A stretch of DNA of 64,000 nt from PALSA-188 sp050746185 (GCA_050746185.1 JBOGLA010000027.1:45775-109774), one strand, 5' to 3'. Numbered from the stretch's first letter, positions 50,223 through 59,657 are shown. The notes: generated from the sequence alone by a model not told the origin. A program made the numbers and translations.

Positions 50223-50957
50223 GTGTCCCAAGAACCTATGGAAAACAGGCCTGAATCCCGTTTGGAAGCCGATATACCCGTCCGCATATGGGGCATGGAC
50301 GCCGATGCCCGACCCTTCTTTCAGAACGCGAGCGCTGGAAACCTAAGCAGCGACGGAGCATTGCTTTCCGGAATTAACCATCCCCTTAAGACAGGAGAAG
50401 TCATCGGAATTCAGTATGGGGAGAGGAAAGCGCGCTTCCGCGTGGTGTGGGTCATTGATGCAGGCCCCATTCGCAAGATTGAGGCCGGCGTACAGTTGCT
50501 CGCACAGCAGCACCTTCCCTGGAAAGAGTTAACTCCCGAGCCGGCCGGAAAGCGCGCGCCCCTCAGTGGGCCGAATAAGAGACGGTACGCGCGCCATAAA
50601 GTCCTGTTCCCGATTGAAATTGGCTTCCCCGATATCGGGCGCGCCCACATGCAGACGAATGCCACCGACATCGGCGGCCGTGGGTGCTATGTCGAAACCC
50701 TACTTCCCTTGGCGGTCGGAACGGAAGTGATCATCATCTTCTGGATGGACTCGGAAAAAACCAGGACCAGCGGGATCGTTCGCGCCAGTGATCCCGGAGT
50801 CGGCATGGGCATCGAATTCACCGATCTCGCAAATCAGGTCCAGGAGCAGCTACAGGGTCTGCTCGAAAAAATGGACACCGCATTTGCGGCCGCCGCCGGT
50901 ACCACCCACGAGTCAATGACCCTTCCTGCGAGTTTCAAGCCAGCCAGCAAAAACTGA
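50223..50957 (+). CDS. Tandem PilZ-domain protein (c-di-GMP receptor)
   Basis: 244 residues. The second domain (about 115-215) has the complete c-di-GMP motif: RRYARHK and ATDIGGRGCYVET. The first domain (about 12-105, RLEADIPVRIWG to SAGNLSSDGALLSG) lacks the basic RxxxR and is probably a degenerate partner. Start GTG at 50223 or ATG at 50238. Target unknown; such proteins modulate motility, secretion or enzyme activity when c-di-GMP rises. Confidence 0.85.
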   Translation: MSQEPMENRPESRLEADIPVRIWGMDADARPFFQNASAGNLSSDGALLSGINHPLKTGEVIGIQYGERKARFRVVWVIDAGPIRKIEAGVQLLAQQHLPWKELTPEPAGKRAPLSGPNKRRYARHKVLFPIEIGFPDIGRAHMQTNATDIGGRGCYVETLLPLAVGTEVIIIFWMDSEKTRTSGIVRASDPGVGMGIEFTDLANQVQEQLQGLLEKMDTAFAAAAGTTHESMTLPASFKPASKN

Positions 50958-51039
50958 GTCCGGACCTTCGCGATACCATCCAATGGACATCCTCATCCCG
51001 AGGATCAATCCAGACGACATCGCGCGAAAGGTCTTTAAC

Positions 51040-52182
51040 ATGCGAATTGGGATTACCTGCTACCCAACCTATGGCGGCAGTGGTGTGGTGGCGACCGAGC
51101 TTGGGCTGGAACTGGCGCAACTCGGCCACGAAATACATTTCATTTCCTACGCCCAGCCGATCCGCCTGACCGGACCGCATCCCAATATTCACTATCACGA
51201 GGTGGAAGTTTCCAGCTATCCGCTATTCGACTACCCCCCCTATGATTTGGCGCTGGCAACCCGCATGGCCGAGGTTGCCGATTTTTACGAACTCGATTTG
51301 CTGCATGTTCACTACGCGATTCCGCACTCGGTGAGCGCGATGCTGGCGCGGCAAATGCTCGCCGCCGGAGCAAAACATCGAAAGCTTCCATTCGTCACGA
51401 CGCTGCATGGAACGGATATAACTCTGGTGGGCCAGGACCCTTCCTATTTGCCCATAACCCGCTACTCCATTGAGCAAAGCGACGGCGTGACCGCGATATC
51501 GGAGTATTTGCGGGAACGAACGGTTCGTGAATTCGAGATAAAACATGAGATCAAGGTTATTTATAACTTCGTGAATTGTGATTTGTATGTGCGCAAGCCA
51601 GAGGCGGCTCAACAACGCCTGCAATACGCGCCCGATGGCGAGCGCATTCTGGTGCACCTGTCAAATTTTCGTCCGGTAAAGAGGGTGACGGACACCATTG
51701 AAATTTTTGATCGCGTGCGGAAAAAAGTCCCAGCAAAACTGCTGCTCATCGGAGACGGCCCCGATCGCTCCCGCGCGGAATGGCTGGCAATGCAGAAGGG
51801 CATTCATCACGACGTGATTTTTTTAGGCAAGCAGGACCAGGTCTACGAGAAGCTTCCCATGGCAGACATTATGCTATTGCCCAGCGAACTCGAATCATTC
51901 GGACTGGCGGCGTTGGAAGCGATGGCCTGCGAGGTTGTGCCCATCGCTACGCGAGTCGGCGGCATTCCTGAGGTGATTGAAGACGGAAAGAGCGGGTTTC
52001 TGGCGGAAGTAGGCGACATTGAAACCATGGCGGAATATGCGATTGATTTATTACAGGATGAAAGCCTTTTGCTTGAAACTGCGAAAGCTTGCAGGGCGGT
52101 GGCCCGGTCGAGATTCTGCACAACCAGAATCATTCCGCAATATGAAGAATATTACCGGGCCGTGCTGGAGCGCTCCGCGTAG
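51040..52182 (+). CDS. bshA: N-acetyl-alpha-D-glucosaminyl L-malate synthase BshA
   Basis: 380 residues from the ATG at 51040, a GT-B glycosyltransferase. The signature MRIGITCYPTYGGSGVVATELG at the N-terminus, TTLHGTDITLVG, YNFVNCDLY, and the ELESFGLAALEAMACEVVP donor site identify BshA, first step of bacillithiol synthesis (UDP-GlcNAc plus L-malate). bshB and bshC are not in the window. The 3' end overlaps the convergent LytS-type gene by 31 bp. Confidence 0.93.
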   Translation: MRIGITCYPTYGGSGVVATELGLELAQLGHEIHFISYAQPIRLTGPHPNIHYHEVEVSSYPLFDYPPYDLALATRMAEVADFYELDLLHVHYAIPHSVSAMLARQMLAAGAKHRKLPFVTTLHGTDITLVGQDPSYLPITRYSIEQSDGVTAISEYLRERTVREFEIKHEIKVIYNFVNCDLYVRKPEAAQQRLQYAPDGERILVHLSNFRPVKRVTDTIEIFDRVRKKVPAKLLLIGDGPDRSRAEWLAMQKGIHHDVIFLGKQDQVYEKLPMADIMLLPSELESFGLAALEAMACEVVPIATRVGGIPEVIEDGKSGFLAEVGDIETMAEYAIDLLQDESLLLETAKACRAVARSRFCTTRIIPQYEEYYRAVLERSA

Positions 52183-53501
52183 AAGACGCCATTGGCATCG
52201 TCAGTGGGAACTACAGGCAGCAACAAGCGAACCAGTGTGCCGTTGCCTTCGGGGCTGTCAATGGTCATCTTGGCCGCGTCTCCGTAAAGCACTTTGAGGC
52301 GCTCGGCGACATTTGCCATTCCGATTCCGGTGCCCCCGAGTCCTGTAGGTTTTTCGAGCAGAATGGCTGAGCCCATGCCCACGCCGTCATCTTGTACTTC
52401 AATGATCAAATGATCGTCAGCCATGCGGCTGCGGAGATAAATGCGACCGCCCGCAATCTTTGACGAAAGCCCGTGCTTAATGGAATTCTCCACCAGCGGC
52501 TGCAACAGCATGCTGGGAATCATCACCTCGAGAGAGGCAGGATCGAGTTCCTTCAACACCTTCAATTTATTCCGGCCAAAGCGCACCACTTCAATATCCA
52601 GATAGTTGTCAATAAATTCAAGCTCTTCACTCAAGGGAACGAAAGCGTCGCCGCTCTTCAGCAAGCGCCTCAGAATATTCGCCAGCTTGATAATCAATTC
52701 GCGAGCGGTGTCGGGATCAAACCGAACCAACGATGAAACCGAATTCAAAGTATTAAACAAAAAGTGCGGATTGATCTGATTTTGCAGGGCCAGCATTCTG
52801 GCTTGCAGTAACAGCCGCTCCTGCTCTTCGAGCCTGATCTGGATGCGAACGCTATTCCAGATTTTGAGTTCCGTGCCAATGACCACAATGGACGTAGCAT
52901 AGATTGCGATCTCGACCCACAGGTTCCTGCTCTCCAGGCTGAATGTGGCATGGGGCAAATATTGGGAAAGAACCGACTGCACAAGACGAAGCGCAACGAT
53001 ACTGGCGCCGAAGATGACCTGCCAGTCGAAAAGACGCGGAGTGGGCAGATTGCGGCGAATCATGCGATAGATGCTCTGGTCAATAAATGGGGAAAAAGAC
53101 CATATATCTTCGCGATCCGGTGCAAGCCTGCCAAGTTGCCCGGCGACCAATCCACACAACAAATTAAAAGGCAAGGTCGCCCATTCCCCGTGCAGAACTG
53201 CGGGAAGAGCCAGAAGCGCGCCTCCTGCGACGCCGCTAAATCTTCCGGCGACTACCCCCAGAAGAATCGTGGTTTCGAACGATAGATCGCCCGCGAGAAA
53301 GCTCTTCTGGATGAAGCGAATCCAGACGCCTAAGGCGAGTGGGCCGGCGATCCACAGAATTAGATAAATTCTCTGTTTGAGCGAACGCTTTTCGCGGAAC
53401 AGAAGAGACTTGAACTCGACGGAACGCACGAGAATGCTGGCAGCAGCGGCGGCTACGCCGAGCTTGATCAACAGATTCACCAGGATGAGGCGTGAGTCCA
53501 T
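52152..53501 (-). CDS. LytS/YehU-type sensor histidine kinase
   Basis: 449 residues from the ATG at 53501. The N-terminal 5-TM LytS region (about 1-190) is followed by a His_kinase module: QNQINPHFLFNTLNSV with phospho-His246, LLQPLVENSIKHGL (N box) and DDGVGMG...GTGIGMANV (G boxes). This group normally pairs with a LytTR regulator, but none is adjacent, so the partner is elsewhere. Overlaps bshA tail to tail. Confidence 0.9.
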   Translation of the reverse strand: MDSRLILVNLLIKLGVAAAAASILVRSVEFKSLLFREKRSLKQRIYLILWIAGPLALGVWIRFIQKSFLAGDLSFETTILLGVVAGRFSGVAGGALLALPAVLHGEWATLPFNLLCGLVAGQLGRLAPDREDIWSFSPFIDQSIYRMIRRNLPTPRLFDWQVIFGASIVALRLVQSVLSQYLPHATFSLESRNLWVEIAIYATSIVVIGTELKIWNSVRIQIRLEEQERLLLQARMLALQNQINPHFLFNTLNSVSSLVRFDPDTARELIIKLANILRRLLKSGDAFVPLSEELEFIDNYLDIEVVRFGRNKLKVLKELDPASLEVMIPSMLLQPLVENSIKHGLSSKIAGGRIYLRSRMADDHLIIEVQDDGVGMGSAILLEKPTGLGGTGIGMANVAERLKVLYGDAAKMTIDSPEGNGTLVRLLLPVVPTDDANGVFYAERSSTAR

Positions 53502-53531
53502 ATTCCGTGAAACGCGAGCGCCGCTGAGCAA

Positions 53532-53831
53532 AATGTAGCACGAATACAGGAAAGGAAGAGGTTTGGAAGACTACAGAATGTGTGCCGACAACTCAGGTCG
53601 CCTTCCCTCGGGACGCGCTTTACTCGACGGTTTTACCAAAGGACTCACGAGCCCGTAAAAGAACTGGAATCTGCGAACCGGGATCGAACATCGCTCCGAG
53701 CCGCGAAGCGGCGGCAGAATGCAGCCCAGAGCAAAGCCCTGGGTTAACAGTCGGAAACGCTAAAGCCCCAACCAGGGCGAAAGAATGCTTCTGGCGAAAA
53801 CTCTAACTCTGCGTATAGAGCCCGGTCGCCC
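53532..53831. other. Non-coding gap with hairpin repeats
   Basis: 300 bp with no supported gene. Hairpins at 53701-53711 (ccgc/gcgg) and 53725-53743 (cccag/ctggg) form part of a repeat of the kind found in many intergenic positions of such genomes. A small open frame at 53582 (74 codons) has no plausible function. Confidence 0.5.
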
Positions 53832-54059
53832 TTAGTAAGGGCCGATGATTCCACCTATCTGGCGGGACGCCGGCTTTTCACCGGACAGGTCAAACTCGTG
53901 TCTCGCGCCCGACACAGAATCCAATAGAACAATCTTCTGCGTATTATGCGGATCGTAGCGGACCGTCAAAACGCCGTCCTCATTATTGCGAGACTTTTCG
54001 GAATCGAGAGGGATTTTTGCGCCGCATTTGGCGCACTCAACGAAAGCAGTTTCGGGCAT
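53832..54059 (-). CDS. Small zinc-ribbon-like protein
   Basis: 75 residues from the ATG at 54059. The longer frame to 54254 runs across a palindromic repeat and is rejected. VECAKCGAKIPL is a CxxC half of a zinc ribbon; only two Cys are present, so metal may bind between two chains or not at all. The rest (VLTVRYDPHNTQKIVLLDSVSGARHEFDL) looks like a small beta domain. Function unknown. Confidence 0.6.
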   Translation of the reverse strand: MPETAFVECAKCGAKIPLDSEKSRNNEDGVLTVRYDPHNTQKIVLLDSVSGARHEFDLSGEKPASRQIGGIIGPY

Positions 54060-54094
54060 GGGCAAGTGTACCTCGCAAATCTCATCATTTGTAA

Positions 54095-54158
54095 TCCCGA
54101 GCGAAGCGAGGGATATACATTCCTCGCCGCAAAATGCGGGTCCTCGCTGCGCTCGGGA
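54095..54158. repeat. Cruciform-type palindromic repeat
   Basis: Outer arms at 54095-54113 (tcccgagcgaagcgaggga) and 54141-54158 (tcctcgctgcgctcggga) pair with one bulge and one mismatch. An inner hairpin ccgca/tgcgg lies at 54127-54139. Related copies, more decayed, are at 17329 and 19113. Confidence 0.75.
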
Positions 54159-54260
54159 TGACACAGGAAAGAGATTGAAGGCAGACTTGAAGCTTCGGTC
54201 GAAATGCGGCGGACAAAGCCTGCCCCGAGCGTAGTCGAATGGAGTGCCCCCCATACGAGC

Positions 54261-55004
54261 TTAATTTGCGGGCAGGCGCATCAACAGAACATTCGCCTTC
54301 CGAAACCAGGGACGCTCACGGCGCCTCAAATAGCCGGGCATATTGATCTTCTTTGCCAGGAGTTTCTTTGCCCAATCTCGAGCTTCAGCATTGCGCTGCT
54401 GCGAAGAAAGAAAGAGCGCATAGTTGTAATAAGTCTCGGATGAAGTTGAGATTTTTGTGGCTTCCCGGAAGAGTGGCTCAGCCTTCTGCGGCTGCCCGGT
54501 ATTGGCGTAAGCATGAGCAAGCAGGCCCATGGCTCCATGAAAGTCGTAGGAGCGATCTTCGGAAATCACTCGCTCCAGGTCGGGGATGGCGGCGGCAAAG
54601 TCGTCCAGTCGGACTTCCGCGATGCCGCGACGATAAAAAGGATCAACCGAATCCGAGCGCGATGTGATTGCATGGTCATACGCCTGCCGGACACGCTCAA
54701 ACTTTCTCTCGCTCAGGTATAGTTCGCCCAGTTCTTCGTAGTTCCCAGCTGAGGGATTATCCAGAATCGCGGCTTCAAGTTCGCGAATGCGCCTCCGCCG
54801 TGGAAAGACTTTAAAGGACTGCCGCAGCAAATCCGCGTCAGGAATAACTTCGACGACAATGTAGACCAAAGCGCCCAGCCAGCCCCCGATCAGGATGATG
54901 AACAGCCAGAATGTGTCAGGGCGCCGTCGTATGAAGTGGACGATGGCCACGGCCTGGAGAATGATTCCCCACCACGAGAAAGCAAAAAGGAGCAAAGATC
55001 CCAT
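54261..55004 (-). CDS. Membrane-anchored TPR protein
   Basis: 247 residues. Two TM helices at the N-terminus (about 5-25 and 32-53), then TPR repeats from residue 80 (NYEELGELYLSERKFERVRQAYDHAI; DPFYRRGIAEVRLDDFAAAIPDLERVI; AMGLLAHAYANTGQPQKAEPLFREA). Cytoplasmic or periplasmic side not certain. Such proteins act as scaffolds; no partner is indicated. Confidence 0.83.
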   Translation of the reverse strand: MGSLLLFAFSWWGIILQAVAIVHFIRRRPDTFWLFIILIGGWLGALVYIVVEVIPDADLLRQSFKVFPRRRRIRELEAAILDNPSAGNYEELGELYLSERKFERVRQAYDHAITSRSDSVDPFYRRGIAEVRLDDFAAAIPDLERVISEDRSYDFHGAMGLLAHAYANTGQPQKAEPLFREATKISTSSETYYNYALFLSSQQRNAEARDWAKKLLAKKINMPGYLRRRERPWFRKANVLLMRLPAN

Positions 55005-55132
55005 GCGCGTAGATCGTAGATGTAGATGCGCACTATAACATCTGGGGCGGCTTTTCCACAGACATGCCCCTTCAAATATGGCTGCAACCCGTGGCGGCGG
55101 GGCATGTGCTGGTCAATGCTAGAATTGGTTCG

Positions 55133-55984
55133 GTGAAGTCTCCAATCCGCCTGCTGGCCGCCGATATTGACGGCACCCTGCTGAATCCTGAATTCCGCAT
55201 CTCTGACGGCGATCTGGCCGCTCTCCGCCGCGCTCATCGCCAGGGCACGGAAGTTGTTCTGGTAACCGGACGGCGGCATGCTTTTGCCCGGCCCATCGCT
55301 GAACTCCTGGGCTTCGATCTCTGGATTATCAGTTCCAACGGCGCCGTGACCCGTTCGTTGCAAGGCGAGACCCACCATCGCGATATGCTTCCGGCGGCAA
55401 CTTGCATGCGACTTTGCGCAGCCATGAACGAATTTCGCGGAAACACAGTGTTGACGTTTGATACCGAGAACAAGGGCGCCATCGTCCTCGAACACATCCG
55501 TGATCTGAATGTGAGCATTCAGCGCTGGCTGGAAAAGAATATTCAATTCATTGATTTCGTCATTCCGCTGGAGAATTCGCTGAACACCGACCCGGTGCAG
55601 GCGATGTTTTGCGGGCCGATAGAACAGATGCACAGAGCGCTCGCGACTCTGGGTTCCAGCGGGCTTGGTAACTCAATCACCGTCTGTCGAACCGAATATC
55701 CGCTGCGTGATCTCTCGATTGTGGATGTACTCAATCAGGGCTGTTCGAAGGGGCATGCCGTGGAGCGTTGGGCGCGTCACCGAGGGATTGACCGCGCTGA
55801 GGTCATGGCCATAGGAGATAACTACAACGACGTGGAAATGCTTGCCTTTGCCGGACGCCCATTTATCATGGGGAATGCGTGCGAAGACCTGCGTACGCGA
55901 GGCTGGGAAGTGACCCTGCCCAACGACCAGAATGGGGTAGCGGCGGCGATTGAGTTGGCGCTTGGCATCGAGGTAGAGGCGTAG
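55133..55984 (+). CDS. Cof-type HAD-superfamily hydrolase
   Basis: 283 residues from the GTG at 55133; the frame is open to 55064, but the shorter reading fits the family N-terminus. Motif I AADIDGTLL (Asp11, Asp13), motif II VLVTGRR, the C2B cap, and motif IV MAIGDNYNDVEMLAFAG. Family members are cytoplasmic sugar or flavin phosphatases. The substrate is not deducible. Confidence 0.9.
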   Translation: MKSPIRLLAADIDGTLLNPEFRISDGDLAALRRAHRQGTEVVLVTGRRHAFARPIAELLGFDLWIISSNGAVTRSLQGETHHRDMLPAATCMRLCAAMNEFRGNTVLTFDTENKGAIVLEHIRDLNVSIQRWLEKNIQFIDFVIPLENSLNTDPVQAMFCGPIEQMHRALATLGSSGLGNSITVCRTEYPLRDLSIVDVLNQGCSKGHAVERWARHRGIDRAEVMAIGDNYNDVEMLAFAGRPFIMGNACEDLRTRGWEVTLPNDQNGVAAAIELALGIEVEA

Positions 55985-56006
55985 ATTCGTTTTTGTTCCG
56001 CTCCGA

Positions 56007-56825
56007 ATGAAGATCTGGACCACATTCGCGTCGCTCTTGTGGACATTTATCGTCTTCGTTTGCGTGTCAGCGCACGCAACCGATCTGGCGGTCCTTCAAA
56101 ATGGATTTACCATTCCCCATGATCACCGCCAAATTATCGGATCCATCACGCGGCTTTATATTGATCGCGGTAACACCAGCTACGTGGATGTCCCAACCAT
56201 TCAGATCGTGAATTTTGAAAAAGACCTCACGCCGCCGGCGCCTCCTCCCGCGCCGAAGGTGGAGCATTCCAGCACCGCCGCAGCGCCGCCATCCGTTGCC
56301 CTCACAAAGCCCGTCGCAAAAGCACCGGACCTCAATGAAGTGATCAACAGCGCCAGTGATCACACGCAGATTGATCCTGATTTAATCAACAGCGTGATTC
56401 ATGCCGAGAGTGGATACAATCCGCATGCGCTTTCTCCGAAGGGTGCGCAGGGCCTCATGCAGTTGATGCCCAAAACAGCGGCAAACCTGGGAGTAGCCAA
56501 CTCATTTGATCCGGCGGCAAACGTGGATGGCGGAACGCGTTACCTGCGGGAGCTTCTGGAGCTTTACCACTTCGACCTGGTCAAAGCGTTGGCCGCATAT
56601 AACGCGGGCCCGCTACGAGTAAAGCAATATCACGGAGTGCCTCCTTATAACGAAACTCGCGCTTACGTGGCGCGCATCATTCGCGATTTCAACAACAAGA
56701 AACTGGCGGAACAGAAGGCCGCTGCTCTGGCCGCAAAGAAGAAGAACAAGCAACAGTCAATCCAGAAAAGCCAGCCCGTAACGCAGATCACGGTGGAAAG
56801 TCCTCGTGCCGGCGAATCGCGATGA
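56007..56825 (+). CDS. Lytic transglycosylase (SLT domain)
   Basis: 272 residues, signal peptide (about 1-24). After a Pro/Ala-rich linker the SLT domain (about 115-230) has catalytic Glu134 in IHAESGYNPHALSPKGAQGLMQLMP, then GGTRYLRELLELY and ALAAYNAGP. It cleaves peptidoglycan glycan strands in the periplasm, producing anhydromuropeptides. The C-terminus is a Lys-rich, Ala-rich tail. It is 42 bp from the next gene. Confidence 0.93.
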   Translation: MKIWTTFASLLWTFIVFVCVSAHATDLAVLQNGFTIPHDHRQIIGSITRLYIDRGNTSYVDVPTIQIVNFEKDLTPPAPPPAPKVEHSSTAAAPPSVALTKPVAKAPDLNEVINSASDHTQIDPDLINSVIHAESGYNPHALSPKGAQGLMQLMPKTAANLGVANSFDPAANVDGGTRYLRELLELYHFDLVKALAAYNAGPLRVKQYHGVPPYNETRAYVARIIRDFNNKKLAEQKAAALAAKKKNKQQSIQKSQPVTQITVESPRAGESR

Positions 56826-56866
56826 GATCAGGCTTCCTTCTCGCCAGGGCGGTCCGATTCCTTTAA

Positions 56867-57916
56867 ATGAAAAGGAAGAACATTGCTCTCTACGCCGCGG
56901 TGCTGGCTATTCTGCTGGCCCTCATGTTTCTGCAATTCCGCACCTGGCGCAACTTCGACTGGGCAACTTTCTGGAGCCAAACCGGCCATGTCAACAAATT
57001 GAAGATTTTATTTGGCATAGCCCTGATTTACGTGGCGTACATATTCCGGGCTTTACGCTGGCGAATTTTCTTGCGGCCCGTCCGGTGGACAACAACCACC
57101 GCAGAATTAATTAATCCCACGATCGTCGGGTTCACTGGACTGGCGCTTTTGGGCCGCGCCGGAGAGCTGATAAGGCCGTACTTGATCGCACGAAAAGTTA
57201 ATCTGTCATTTTCTTCCCAACTTGCCGTGTGGGCGGTAGAAAGAATCTTCGACGTTGGGGCGTTTGCAATCTTGCTGATCTCAGCTATTTTTTTTGCGCG
57301 GGCCCCAAGAGAATTGGCCTATCACGGGCGCTTCCGCGATGGCGGCTTTTTTATTATTGGGCTGGTTGTCGCGCTCATCGCCGGAGCATTCTTGATCGCA
57401 TGGAAGGGCGACGCGGTCGCGGATTGGGTGGAGCGCCGCTTCGCGCATCTTGCTTCAAACTTCGGCCACCACGTGGCTCTTCGCATCCGCGAATTCCGCG
57501 GCGGACTCAACACTATTCATAACTTCACCGCCCTGATTCAGCTGATCGCAGTTTCCCTGGGAATGTGGTGCATGATCGCAATTGCTTATTGGGAGGTCAT
57601 GTTGTCTTACGGGGAAGTATCGCTCCGCCGTCCGTTGACAGACGTTCCACTACTGATGGCCACGAGCATGGTGGGGTCCATGATTCAACTCCCTGGAGTG
57701 GGAGGCGGATCGCAGTTGGCAACCATCGGCACCTTGCAATATGTTTTTCTGGCCTCTCATGAGCTTGCCGCCAGTTGTGGAATCCTGCTCTGGCTGGTGA
57801 CGTTTGTGTCCATAGTCCCGCCCGGTTTGATTCTCGCCCACCGGGAACGCCTGTCGTTGCGGCGGCTCTCGGACGAAAGCCATCTGGAGGAGGAAGACGA
57901 ATCCATGAGGGCTTGA
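56867..57916 (+). CDS. Lysylphosphatidylglycerol synthase TM-domain (flippase-like) membrane protein
   Basis: 349 residues, about eight TM helices, UPF0104 / LPG_synthase_TM family (GRAGELIRPYLIARK and LPGVGGGSQLATIGTLQYVF are the conserved motifs). The soluble lysyl-transferase half of MprF is missing, so it should act as a lipid-linked flippase or membrane protein of unknown cargo rather than a lipid lysylating enzyme. Confidence 0.9.
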   Translation: MKRKNIALYAAVLAILLALMFLQFRTWRNFDWATFWSQTGHVNKLKILFGIALIYVAYIFRALRWRIFLRPVRWTTTTAELINPTIVGFTGLALLGRAGELIRPYLIARKVNLSFSSQLAVWAVERIFDVGAFAILLISAIFFARAPRELAYHGRFRDGGFFIIGLVVALIAGAFLIAWKGDAVADWVERRFAHLASNFGHHVALRIREFRGGLNTIHNFTALIQLIAVSLGMWCMIAIAYWEVMLSYGEVSLRRPLTDVPLLMATSMVGSMIQLPGVGGGSQLATIGTLQYVFLASHELAASCGILLWLVTFVSIVPPGLILAHRERLSLRRLSDESHLEEEDESMRA

Positions 57917-58050
57917 TGGCAGTTCGCATTTTGCCGGAAAATGCAGATTCCTCGCGGTTAGGTTTTGACCTCCCAACAGTGTTTGGGCTCGGAACGACAA
58001 AGCTTAAGTTACAATCAATCGAAATCCTTATCTAGTCATACGTCAAGCGC

Positions 58051-58551
58051 ATGAAATGCCCTTTTTGCGGTTTTGAAAACGATAAAGTCGTGGACTCGCG
58101 CGAGAGTAGAGAAGCCGATTCTATTCGCCGGCGCCGCGAGTGCCTCAAATGTGAAAAACGATTTACCACCTATGAGCGCATTGACGAAATCCCATACATG
58201 GTGGTGAAGAAAGACGGCCGTCGCGAAAAATTCGATCGCCAAAAAGTTTTGAATGGATTGTTGCGAGCCTGCGAAAAGCGTCCCGTGCCGATCGGAAAAT
58301 TGGAGCAGATCGTAAACGAAGCCGAAAGTTTCGTGATTGATTCGGCGGAGCGCGAACGCAAGACCAGCGAGGTGGGCGAGCTCATCATGAATCGCCTACG
58401 CCGCTACGATAAAGTTGCATATGTGCGGTTCGCGTCCGTGTATCTCGATTTCAAAGACGTACAAGAATTCATGACCGAACTGAAAGATTTGCTGAAGACG
58501 AAGGAAACGCCGCCCGAAGTTCGTGCCAAAGTTGGAATGAAGACCCAGTAG
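58051..58551 (+). CDS. nrdR: Transcriptional repressor NrdR
   Basis: 166 residues. Zinc ribbon CPFCGFEN...CLKCEKRF at the N-terminus, then an ATP-cone (KKDGRREKFDRQKVLNGLLRACEKRPV). NrdR binds NrdR boxes before ribonucleotide reductase genes and responds to ATP/dATP. No nrd gene is in the window. Confidence 0.96.
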   Translation: MKCPFCGFENDKVVDSRESREADSIRRRRECLKCEKRFTTYERIDEIPYMVVKKDGRREKFDRQKVLNGLLRACEKRPVPIGKLEQIVNEAESFVIDSAERERKTSEVGELIMNRLRRYDKVAYVRFASVYLDFKDVQEFMTELKDLLKTKETPPEVRAKVGMKTQ

Positions 58552-58569
58552 GGTAGCTTTCCCACATTC

Positions 58570-58593
58570 AGAGACGTAGCAAGCTACGTCTCT
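58570..58593. repeat. Perfect palindrome before the isocitrate dehydrogenase gene
   Basis: 11-bp arms agagacgtagc/gctacgtctct with a 2-nt centre (aa). It ends 9 nt before the start codon, so it could overlap the ribosome-binding region and influence translation. The sequence has the form of a dispersed repeat unit. Confidence 0.65.
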
Positions 58594-58602
58594 ACGCACA
58601 GA

Positions 58603-59646
58603 ATGATGTACAAGATCACGTTGATTCCCGGAGACGGCATTGGCCCCGAAGTCACGCGCGCCGCCGTGCGCATCCTCGGAGCCACCGGCCTCAAGTTTGA
58701 ATGGGAGACGTTTCAGGCGGGCGCCGAAGCCTTTGAGAAATATGGGGAGTACATTCCGAAAGAGCTCACCGAATCCATCGAGCGCACCCGCGTCGTGCTT
58801 AAAGGTCCCGTCACTACGCCGGTTGGCGGCGGATTTGCCAGCATCAACGTCCAACTCCGCAAGCAGTTCGAGCTTTACGCTAATTTTCGCCCCATCCAGA
58901 ATCTGCCGTACGTTCCCACGCGATATCCAGACGTGGATTTAATCATCGTCCGCGAAAATACCGAAAGTCTCTACTCCGGACTTGAGCACGAAGTCGTCCC
59001 AGGGGTGGTGGAGAGCCTCAAAATCATCACCGAAAAAGCTTCCACCCGCATAGCGCGTTTCGCCTTTGAATATGCGCGCAAGCATAAGCGCAAGAAAATT
59101 CACGCCATCCACAAGGCAAATATCATGAAGCTATCGGATGGATTATTTTTGCGTTGTTCTCGAAATGTCGCGAAGGAATATCCCGAAATCACATACGGCG
59201 AGCACATCGTGGACAACACGTGCATGCAACTGGTGATGAATCCATATCAATACGACATGCTGGTGATGGAGAATCTTTACGGAGATATTATTTCCGATCT
59301 TTGTGCCGCGTTCGTGGGCGGCCTCGGTTTCGTTCCCGGAGCAAACCTGGGCGATCATTGTGCGATCTTCGAAGCCGTCCACGGTTCTGCTCCCGACATT
59401 GCGGGGAAAGACCTCGCCAATCCGACCGCAGTAATCCGTTCGGCTCTACTGATGTTGCAGCACCTGGGCGAGGCCGAAACTGCCGCGAAAGTTCAGCATG
59501 GACTCGACGAGGTCTATCGCACCAAGGACAAGTGCACCCGCGACATTGGCGGCAAAGCCGGAACAACGGAATTCGCCGACTCAGTGATCGAAGCCATGCA
59601 GGCGGAGTCGAATCGCAGCCCGGCGGCGGCAGCCTCGCAGCATTAG
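58603..59646 (+). CDS. icd: NAD-type isocitrate dehydrogenase
   Basis: Oxidative decarboxylation of isocitrate to 2-oxoglutarate in the TCA cycle. 347 residues, the length of NAD-type IDH. VRENTESLYSGLEHEVVPGVVESLKIIT is the IDH substrate loop (distinguishing it from isopropylmalate dehydrogenase), with the catalytic Lys in HKANIMKLSDGLF and metal Asp in MENLYGDIISD. MMYK or MYK start. The amidohydrolase gene follows 11 bp later. Confidence 0.9.
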   Translation: MMYKITLIPGDGIGPEVTRAAVRILGATGLKFEWETFQAGAEAFEKYGEYIPKELTESIERTRVVLKGPVTTPVGGGFASINVQLRKQFELYANFRPIQNLPYVPTRYPDVDLIIVRENTESLYSGLEHEVVPGVVESLKIITEKASTRIARFAFEYARKHKRKKIHAIHKANIMKLSDGLFLRCSRNVAKEYPEITYGEHIVDNTCMQLVMNPYQYDMLVMENLYGDIISDLCAAFVGGLGFVPGANLGDHCAIFEAVHGSAPDIAGKDLANPTAVIRSALLMLQHLGEAETAAKVQHGLDEVYRTKDKCTRDIGGKAGTTEFADSVIEAMQAESNRSPAAAASQH

Positions 59647-59657
59647 TCGAACCACTG

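Noticed and set aside
53582..53806. A 74-codon frame after the LytS-type kinase gene.
   Set aside because: It lies across hairpin repeats and has no convincing start or product.
53832..54254. A longer N-terminus (140 residues) for the zinc-ribbon-like protein.
   Set aside because: The extra 65 residues are encoded by a cruciform repeat. The ATG at 54059 has a ribosome-binding site.
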